Shown here: positions 42,112-47,847 of the stretch, piece by piece | Layout of the letters: each line of letters starts with the position of its first letter | Numbering within the stretch: position 1 is the first letter of the stretch | Source of the DNA: an uncultured Alkalilimnicola sp. | GTDB lineage: Bacteria; Pseudomonadota; Gammaproteobacteria; Nitrococcales; AK92 | Length of the DNA: 47,847 bases | Direction of reading: 5' to 3' | Assembly: GCA_937951875.1 (NCBI GenBank) | Contig: CALGAN010000047.1 | Location: 1-47,847 of the forward strand | The notes under the pieces: model-generated | What the model was told of the DNA's origin: nothing | Database searches by the model: none | What the model saw: only the letters and a program-made list of their open reading frames with translations | Made by a program: the position numbers and the translations under genes

Positions 42112-44211
42112 ATGAGCGTAGTGCAGCAGTTGATCGCTACCTTCCGCAGCGGCCGGATCGGCATTCCGGTGCTGATCCTCTCCGTCCTGGCGATGATCAT
42201 CCTGCCACTGCCGCCGCTGCTACTGGACGTGCTGTTCACCTTCAACATCGCCCTGGCGGTGCTGGTGCTGGTGACCAGCGTGTCGTCGCGCAGCCCGATG
42301 GACTTCGCGCTGTTCCCGACGGTGATCCTGGTCACCACCCTGCTGCGGCTGAGCCTCAACGTCGCCTCCACCCGCGTGGTGCTGCTCGACGGCCACACCG
42401 GCACCGCTGCCGCCGGTAAGGTGATCGAGGCCTTCGGTCACGTGGTGATCGGCGGCAACGTCATCGTCGGCCTGGTGGTGTTCGTGATCCTCACGATCAT
42501 CAACTTCATCGTCATCACCAAGGGCAGCGAGCGCATCTCCGAGGTCACCGCACGCTTCACGCTGGACGCGCTACCCGGCAAGCAGATGGCGATCGACGCC
42601 GACCTCAACGCCGGCCTCATCAATCAGGAGGAAGCCAAGGCCCGCCGCCGCGAGATCGCCCGGGAGGCCGACTTCTACGGCGCCATGGACGGTGCGTCGA
42701 AGTTCGTGCGCGGCGACGCCATCGCCGGCATCTTGATCCTGCTGATCAACCTGTTCGGCGGCCTGGCCATCGGCGTGTTCGTGCATGACCTGCCGGCCAG
42801 CGAAGCGTTCAAGCTGTTCGCCCTGCTGACCATCGGCGACGGCCTGGTGGCGCAGATCCCGGCGCTGCTGCTGGCCACCGCCGCGGCCGTCATCGTCACC
42901 CGCGTCAACGAAGCGGCCGACATCACCAACCAGGTGCGGCGCCAGCTGCTGGCCTCGCCAGCCACGCTCTACACCGTCGCTGGCATCCTCACCGTGCTCG
43001 GCCTGGTGCCGGGCATGCCGCACCTCGCTTTCCTCGGCTTCGCCGGGCTGATCGCCTTCGTCGGCTGGCGGCTGTCGCGGCACCCGGCGGCGAACGAGGC
43101 CTCGGAGCTGGAGCAGACCGAGGCGCTCGCCAAAACCATGGAGCAGGAGCGCGCGCTCGGTACCCTGAGCTGGGACGACATCCCGCCGGTGGAACCGCTG
43201 TCGCTGTCGTTGGGCTATAAGCTGGTCGGGCTGGTGAGCGAGGCCTCCGGCGCGCCGCTCACCCAGCGGGTGCGGGGCGTGCGCCAGACGCTGTCCGAGC
43301 AGTTCGGCTTCCTGCTGCCGGAGGTGCGCATCCGCGACAGCCTGCGGCTGAAGGCGTCGCAGTACGCCATCTACATCGACGGCGAAAAGGTCGACGGCGC
43401 GGAGCTGCACGCCGACCGGCTGATGGCCATTCCCTCGGCCGAGGTCTACGGCGAGCTGGACGGCATCCTGGGCACCGACCCGGCCTATCGCGTGCAAGTG
43501 GTGTGGATCATGCCGGAGGACAAGCCCAAGGCGCTCAACCTCGGCTACCAGGTGGTCGATTGCGCCGGCGTGATCGCCACCCACCTGAACAAGGTGATTC
43601 GCGAGCATCTGCCGGAGATCTTCAAGCACGACGACGTCGATCAGCTCATGCGCCGTCTGAGCGCGCTGGCGCCGAAGCTGGCCGACAGCGTCAAGGCCCA
43701 GGTGCCGTACACCCTGCAGCACCGCGTCTATCGCTATCTGTTGCAAGAGCAGACGCCGCTGCGCGACATCGTCACCATCACCACCACGCTGCTGGAGAGC
43801 AGCGAGGCCACCAAGGACCCGATCCTGCTGGCCTCGGACGTGCGCTTCGCGCTGCGCCGGAGCATCGTCGCCGCCATCGCCGGCGACCGCCGCGAGCTCG
43901 CCGTGTTCGTGCTGGAGAACGCCCTGGAGAACACCCTGCTCAACGCCCTGGCCATCGCCCAGCAGGCCGGGCCGGTGAGCCTGGACAGCATTCCGGTGGA
44001 GCCCAGCCTGCTCAACCAGCTGCAGGGCGCCATGCCGGCGGTGAAGGAGAAGCTACGCCAGGCCGGCCACCCGCCCATCCTGACCGTGATCCCGCAGCTG
44101 CGGCCACTGCTGGCCCGCTACGCGCGCGTGTTCAGCCCAGGACTGCACGTGCTGTCGCAGAACGAGATCCCGGACAACGTCAGCGTGTCCATCGTCGGTA
44201 CCTTAGGTTGA
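42112..44211 (+). CDS. flhA: flagellar export protein FlhA
   Basis: FlhA forms the export ring and docks chaperone complexes. The 699-residue product has eight predicted spans in the first 310 residues. The FHIPEP-type signature is VVTSVSSRSPMDFALFPTVI with LLRLSLNVASTRVVL, and the loop has TARFTLDALPGKQMAIDADL. The C-terminal domain ends EIPDNVSVSIVGTLG. It is the last gene of the fliM operon and overlaps the convergent PilZ gene by 9 bases. Confidence 0.96.
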   Translation: MSVVQQLIATFRSGRIGIPVLILSVLAMIILPLPPLLLDVLFTFNIALAVLVLVTSVSSRSPMDFALFPTVILVTTLLRLSLNVASTRVVLLDGHTGTAAAGKVIEAFGHVVIGGNVIVGLVVFVILTIINFIVITKGSERISEVTARFTLDALPGKQMAIDADLNAGLINQEEAKARRREIAREADFYGAMDGASKFVRGDAIAGILILLINLFGGLAIGVFVHDLPASEAFKLFALLTIGDGLVAQIPALLLATAAAVIVTRVNEAADITNQVRRQLLASPATLYTVAGILTVLGLVPGMPHLAFLGFAGLIAFVGWRLSRHPAANEASELEQTEALAKTMEQERALGTLSWDDIPPVEPLSLSLGYKLVGLVSEASGAPLTQRVRGVRQTLSEQFGFLLPEVRIRDSLRLKASQYAIYIDGEKVDGAELHADRLMAIPSAEVYGELDGILGTDPAYRVQVVWIMPEDKPKALNLGYQVVDCAGVIATHLNKVIREHLPEIFKHDDVDQLMRRLSALAPKLADSVKAQVPYTLQHRVYRYLLQEQTPLRDIVTITTTLLESSEATKDPILLASDVRFALRRSIVAAIAGDRRELAVFVLENALENTLLNALAIAQQAGPVSLDSIPVEPSLLNQLQGAMPAVKEKLRQAGHPPILTVIPQLRPLLARYARVFSPGLHVLSQNEIPDNVSVSIVGTLG

Positions 44212-44547
44212 GCGCGGCCAGCGCCGGGCGATCATGTGCGCCACTAGCTTGGTGAATTCCTCCGAGGGCCGGTCCAGCTGGCAGCCGATCATGAAGCTCT
44301 GCCGCAGCGAGTCGCGCCGCGACCAGCGGCAGATCACCGAAATGTCTACCCAGCGCTCGCGGTCGTCGGCTTCCGGCACATGCAGCCGGATGTCGTAGCA
44401 GGCACCGATCGCCAGCGGCTGCGGCGCCACCAGCCGCAACCCGCCCACCGAGATGTCAGCGACATGCCCCATCGGGTCGCCGCTGAGACGGTTGCTGACT
44501 CGGATGGCGGCCAGGTGACGAAAAGCAAAACGCCGGTGCTGACGCAT
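44203..44547 (-). CDS. single-domain PilZ protein (cyclic di-GMP receptor)
   Basis: This 114-residue protein is one PilZ domain. The RxxxR motif is RFAFR at residues 6-10, and the second motif is DISVGG (D/NxSxxG). Family knowledge: such proteins bind cyclic di-GMP and alter flagellar or other outputs. It is directly convergent with flhA, overlapping 9 bases, so it may be a motility brake of this system (inference). ATG 44547 is chosen because the domain starts at once; the longer upstream frame (to 44787) is not convincing. Confidence 0.85.
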   Translation of the reverse strand: MRQHRRFAFRHLAAIRVSNRLSGDPMGHVADISVGGLRLVAPQPLAIGACYDIRLHVPEADDRERWVDISVICRWSRRDSLRQSFMIGCQLDRPSEEFTKLVAHMIARRWPRST

Positions 44548-44748
44548 GACATCGCCTCGCTCGGTCGACTCCAGACACGCCGCGGCGGCACTCCAAGCCG
44601 GCACCGCGCGGCTCCCCACCGGGGTATAGCGACCGCGTCGCGCCGGCGCTGAAGACCACCCCATCCGGCTCTTGCCTCCCCGTGGCCCTGCTGCCATACC
44701 GTACGCGACGGCAGCGCGCGGACGCCCCGAGCCACGGCCGCGCGCCGC

Positions 44749-44778
44749 TTGCCGCGGGGGAAATCTCCGTCCTACCCT
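44749..44778 (+). promoter_or_regulatory. putative sigma-70 promoter of the quinone oxidoreductase gene
   Basis: TTGCCG at 44749-44754 and TACCCT at 44773-44778 are separated by 18 bases and lie 26 bases before the ATG. Both hexamers match the consensus only moderately. The rest of the 257-base divergent gap shows no coding frame. Confidence 0.35.
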
Positions 44779-44804
44779 GTAGCCCATCGACAGAGGAACC
44801 GATC

Positions 44805-45782
44805 ATGCCCAACGCCATACGCATCCACAGCCACGGCGGACCGGAGGTTCTGCGCTGGGAGCCGGTGGAACTGCCGGCCCCCGGTCCGGGCGAGGTCCGC
44901 ATCCGTCATACCGCGATCGGACTGAACTTCATCGACGTCTACTACCGCACCGGCCTGTACAAGCCGGCGGCACTGCCGTTCACGCCGGGCACCGAGGCCT
45001 GCGGCATCATCGAGGAGGTGGGCGAGGGCGTGACCGACCTGGCGGTCGGCGACCGGGTAGCCTACGCCACCGGCCCGCTGGGCGGCTACGCGCAGGCGCG
45101 GGTGATGCCGGCGTCGGTGCTGGTGAAGGTGCCGGACGACATCAGCGACGAAACCGCCGCCGCCATGATGCTCAAGGGCCTCACCGCCCACTACCTGCTG
45201 CGGCGCACCTTCCGCGTGGAGCCCGGCCACACCATCCTCATCCACGCCGCCGCCGGCGGTGTCGGCAGCATCGTCTGCCAATGGGCCAAGCTGCTGGGCG
45301 CCACGGTGATCGGCACGGTCGGCTCCGACGAGAAGGCCGAGCAGGTGAAGCAGCTCGGCTGCGATCACCCCATCGTCTACACGCGCGAGGATTTCGTGGC
45401 GCGGGTCCGGGAAATCACCGACGGCCGCGGCGTCGACGTGGTGTACGACTCGGTCGGCCAGGCCACCTTCCTCAAGTCGCTGGACTGCCTGCGGCCGCTG
45501 GGCATGATGGCGATCTTCGGCCAGTCCTCGGGCAAGGTCGAGCCGTTCGACGTCGGCCTGCTCGCCGCCAAGGGCTCGCTGTTCCTCACCCGGCCGACGC
45601 TGTTCCACTACGTGGCGCAACGCCAGGCGCTGCTCGCCAACGCCGCCGAGCTGTTCGAGGTGGTACGCAAGGGGCAGGTGCGCATCGACATCGGCCAGCG
45701 CTTCGCGCTCGAGGACGCCGCCGAGGCGCACCGGGCGCTGGAAAGCCGCACCACCCACGCCTCCACGGTGCTGCTGCCCTGA
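44805..45782 (+). CDS. qor: NADPH:quinone oxidoreductase (zinc-independent MDR family)
   Basis: It reduces quinones with NADPH in the cytoplasm. The 325-residue product has the N-terminal fold GPEVLRWEPVELPAPGPGEV, GLNFIDVYYRTGLY and the cofactor site HAAAGGVGSIVCQWAKLLGA. The zinc ligands of alcohol dehydrogenases are absent. ATG 44805 follows AGAGGAA; the frame extension from 44682 has no ribosome site. It overlaps the next gene by one base (TGATG). Confidence 0.9.
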   Translation: MPNAIRIHSHGGPEVLRWEPVELPAPGPGEVRIRHTAIGLNFIDVYYRTGLYKPAALPFTPGTEACGIIEEVGEGVTDLAVGDRVAYATGPLGGYAQARVMPASVLVKVPDDISDETAAAMMLKGLTAHYLLRRTFRVEPGHTILIHAAAGGVGSIVCQWAKLLGATVIGTVGSDEKAEQVKQLGCDHPIVYTREDFVARVREITDGRGVDVVYDSVGQATFLKSLDCLRPLGMMAIFGQSSGKVEPFDVGLLAAKGSLFLTRPTLFHYVAQRQALLANAAELFEVVRKGQVRIDIGQRFALEDAAEAHRALESRTTHASTVLLP

Positions 45783-46135
45783 TGGGCGACAGCGCCGACC
45801 GCCGCTACCAAGCCATCTACGCCGTAGTCCGCGCCATTCCTCGCAGCCGCGTCACCACCTACGGGCTGGTGGCGCAGCGGGCCGGCTTGCCGCGGCGGGC
45901 CCGCCTGGTCGGCCGGGCGCTGCGCGAGGCGCCGGACGACGCCGATCTGCCCTGGCACCGGGTGGTCGGCGCCGGCGGCCGTATCTCCCTGCCGGCCGAC
46001 AGCCCCTCGTTCGCGCTGCAGCTACAGCGGCTGCAGGAGGAGGGCGTGGCCTGCCGCAACGGCCGGATCGATCTGAACCGTTACGGCTGGGGCGCGGCGT
46101 CCCTGGACGAACTCCTCTGGGGGCTCGCCAAGTAG
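45782..46135 (+). CDS. alkyltransferase-like protein (ATL)
   Basis: This 117-residue protein resembles the DNA-binding domain of O6-alkylguanine-DNA alkyltransferases, but the active-site Cys is replaced by Trp: LPWHRVVG at residues 56-63 where the enzymes have PCHRV. The motif VGRALRE (Arg finger area) is kept. ATL proteins bind alkylated bases and hand them to nucleotide excision repair (family knowledge). The ATG shares one base with the qor stop, so the two genes form an operon. Confidence 0.88.
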   Translation: MGDSADRRYQAIYAVVRAIPRSRVTTYGLVAQRAGLPRRARLVGRALREAPDDADLPWHRVVGAGGRISLPADSPSFALQLQRLQEEGVACRNGRIDLNRYGWGAASLDELLWGLAK

Positions 46136-46184
46136 CGACGCCTATCGTCCCGCCCGCGCCAGCGAGCAGCCGGCGCGCGCACCG

Positions 46185-47435
46185 TCAGGGCTGCTCGCGC
46201 GTCTGCGGCACGTTCAGCTGCGGCGGCTCGGCGATGCCTAAGTTTTGCCAGGGCGTGCCGCCGCTGATCAGCTCCAGCCCCTGTCGATAGCGATCGTGCG
46301 CCGCCTCGCGCTCGCCCAGCTGCTCCAGCAGCGCGCCCAATGTATGGCAGACCTCCGGGCTGGGCTGGCGCGCCGCCGCCGCTTCCAGGTAGCTGCGAGC
46401 GCGCCCCCACAGGCCGGCGCGCAACGCCTGGCGACCGGCGGCGTAGAGCAGCTCGCCATCGTCGGGACGGTCGCGCAGCCACTTCTCCAGCTGAGCGAAC
46501 ACCTTGTCCGGCGCGCTGCCGCGCAGGCCGCCGTAGCGGCGCAGCAAGCCGGGGTGCCACTCTTTCTGCAGCCGGGCGCGCAGCAGCCGCTCGGCCTCGT
46601 CGTCCTGGCCGTGCCGCATCAGACCGTCGCAATAGAGCTGCAGCAGCTCGGTATCCTCGGTGAGCTGGCGCGGCAGCTCCGCCCAGATCCGCTGCAGCGC
46701 CGGACCGCCGTCGCCGACGGCATTCTCCAGCCGGCGCGCCGCCACCTCGCGCGCCAGGCGCTCGTACTCCGGCTTGGGCAAAGCGCGCTGCCGGCGCAGC
46801 TCGGGCAGCAGATGGTCGAGCCGGTCCCACTCGTTCAGGGTCCGGCAGGCGGCCACCAGCAGCACCAGCAGACGCGGGTGGTGCGGATGCTGCTCGTAGA
46901 GATAGTTCAAGGTCGCCAGGGCCTGCTCCCACTGCGCCGCCTCCATCTGCAGCTGCGCCTGGGTCAGCCCGACCGCCAGCCGCGCCTTGCTGCTGGTCTT
47001 GTCAGCCAACCGCAGATAGTGGTCGCGGTCCTGGTAGGAGCCCTGGCGCTGAGCGGTCACGGCCATGGCGAGGTAGTGCAGCAGCGGCACGTCGGACTTG
47101 CCGGCGTCGCGCAGCAGCAGCTTCGCCGCCTCGTCGTAACGCCCCTCGGCCAGCCGGATCATGCCGTCGATCAGATGCGCCCGCGCCCGGTTGGCCCGCC
47201 GCTGGCCGGCCCAGTCGCGGTAGCGGCCGGGCAGCCCCAGCAATCCGCGCAGCACGACCAGCAGCAGATAGACGCCGACCAGCGCCGCCGCCAGCAGCAA
47301 CCCGAACACCAGCGGGGTGGTCTGCACCGTCCAGCCGCCGAGCGCGATCACCACGAAGCCGCCCTGACGCTCCAGCCACAGGGCGGCGGCGACGCTCAAC
47401 GCCAACACCAGAAGAGCCAGCAGCAGCTTGCGCAT
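46185..47435 (-). CDS. hemY: HemY-family protein (heme-biosynthesis-associated, TPR)
   Basis: This membrane-anchored 416-residue protein has two hydrophobic helices at its start (about 3-19 and 40-68) and then TPR-like repeats to the C-terminus, with segments such as GRYDEAAKLLLRDAGK and ALATLNYLYEQHPHHP. Family knowledge: HemY is linked to heme precursor handling, but its catalytic role is not settled. It follows hemX by 10 bases in the hemX-hemY operon. It is convergent with the ATL gene. Confidence 0.9.
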   Translation of the reverse strand: MRKLLLALLVLALSVAAALWLERQGGFVVIALGGWTVQTTPLVFGLLLAAALVGVYLLLVVLRGLLGLPGRYRDWAGQRRANRARAHLIDGMIRLAEGRYDEAAKLLLRDAGKSDVPLLHYLAMAVTAQRQGSYQDRDHYLRLADKTSSKARLAVGLTQAQLQMEAAQWEQALATLNYLYEQHPHHPRLLVLLVAACRTLNEWDRLDHLLPELRRQRALPKPEYERLAREVAARRLENAVGDGGPALQRIWAELPRQLTEDTELLQLYCDGLMRHGQDDEAERLLRARLQKEWHPGLLRRYGGLRGSAPDKVFAQLEKWLRDRPDDGELLYAAGRQALRAGLWGRARSYLEAAAARQPSPEVCHTLGALLEQLGEREAAHDRYRQGLELISGGTPWQNLGIAEPPQLNVPQTREQP

Positions 47436-47445
47436 GAGTCGCTCC

Positions 47446-47847
47446 TCAGTAGCGCGTGACCGGCGCCAGGATCTCGGTCAGGTCCGGCAGTGGCGGGGTG
47501 GGATCGATGTTGCGCAGCGCGTTCAGCTCCGCCAGCGCCGCCTCCACCGGCGGCTCGCCTAGCGCGTAGTAGCGCTCGACCCACTCGATCGCCCGCTCCA
47601 GGCTGCCGTGGTACAGCGCCGGCTCACCCTGCAGCAGGGCCACGCGCGCGGACTCCAGGCGCAGCCGCAGGTTGTGATAGAGGAAATGGCGCTCCTCGGG
47701 CGTCAGCAGCGGCTCGACCCGGTCGTGCCGCTGCACCACCACCAGCGAACTGAGGGCCTGCACCATCCGCTCCCACGCCCGGCGCACCCGCACCGTCCAG
47801 TCCTGTGGCGCCTCCGCCGGCTCGGCTTGGTCGGCCGCCGCCGGCGG
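47446..47847 (-). CDS. hemX: HemX-family protein, C-terminal part (5' end outside the window)
   Basis: The frame is open at the window edge, showing about 133 residues. An Ala/Pro-rich stretch is followed by DWTVRVRRAWERMVQAL and LLTPEERHFLYHNLRLRLES, typical of HemX C-termini. Family knowledge: HemX is a membrane protein in the hemCDXY operon of beta/gammaproteobacteria. It ends 10 bases before hemY. A GTG at 47793 inside the frame is not the real start. Confidence 0.85.
   Translation of the reverse strand, partial: PPAAADQAEPAEAPQDWTVRVRRAWERMVQALSSLVVVQRHDRVEPLLTPEERHFLYHNLRLRLESARVALLQGEPALYHGSLERAIEWVERYYALGEPPVEAALAELNALRNIDPTPPLPDLTEILAPVTRY

Noticed and set aside
44682..44804. N-terminal extension of the quinone oxidoreductase frame
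   Set aside because: No ribosome site, poor composition, and the family N-terminus begins at ATG 44805.
1..47847. CRISPR arrays, tRNA or rRNA genes, insertion sequences
   Set aside because: No spaced direct repeats, cloverleaf-like segments, rRNA-like stretches or transposase genes were seen by eye.

Overview
The window is a high-GC (roughly two-thirds G+C) bacterial contig that appears to come from two sources. From position 1 to about 3.6 kb the sequence looks actinobacterial: a class B penicillin-binding protein start with a lipobox, and the N-terminal half of a large NAD-glutamate dehydrogenase. From about 3.6 kb onward it looks proteobacterial, probably a gammaproteobacterium or possibly a betaproteobacterium. 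The evidence is HemX/HemY, a malic enzyme fused to a phosphotransacetylase-like domain, ferrochelatase, and L-ring and P-ring flagellar proteins. The switch falls inside one of the most conserved stretches of the dehydrogenase, so an assembly chimera is the simplest explanation.

Layout: (1) 1-5.6 kb, penicillin-binding protein fragment and the glutamate dehydrogenase. (2) 5.6-9.9 kb, housekeeping genes: an alpha/beta hydrolase, malic enzyme and hemH. (3) 9.9-44.5 kb, one uninterrupted flagellar locus of 39 genes plus a PilZ gene. (4) 44.8-47.8 kb, a quinone oxidoreductase, an alkyltransferase-like DNA repair protein, hemY and the 3' part of hemX.

The flagellar locus has the content of a secondary (lateral, Flag-2 type) flagellar system. 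It has a LafK-type sigma-54 activator, a short lateral-type flagellin, a membrane-anchored ToxR-like regulator in the LafZ position, a LafW-like gene after flgL, its own sigma-28/FlgM pair and its own MotAB stator. It has no chemotaxis genes, no flhF/flhG, no flhDC and no fliO. Five transcription units can be read. flgB to flgL plus the LafW-like gene run leftward from a sigma-54 promoter. flgA, the flagellin gene and the LafZ-like gene run rightward. fliD-fliS-fliT-fliK-fliL-fliA-motA-motB run leftward from a second sigma-54 promoter. lafK-fliEFGHIJ-flgM-flgN run leftward. fliMNPQR-flhBA run rightward.

Inferred logic: a control region between lafK and fliM, carrying five TCAAAAG-like boxes on a 10-bp period, switches on LafK and the export apparatus. 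LafK with sigma-54 then drives the rod, hook and filament-cap operons. FliA, held in check by FlgM, would act late. The C-ring is unusual: FliM lacks the CheY-binding N-terminus while FliN has a look-alike of it, FliM and FliG both change their interface motifs, and FliG lacks several rotor charges. FlgJ carries an SLT-type lytic transglycosylase instead of the usual glucosaminidase, and FlhB has NPQH in place of NPTH.
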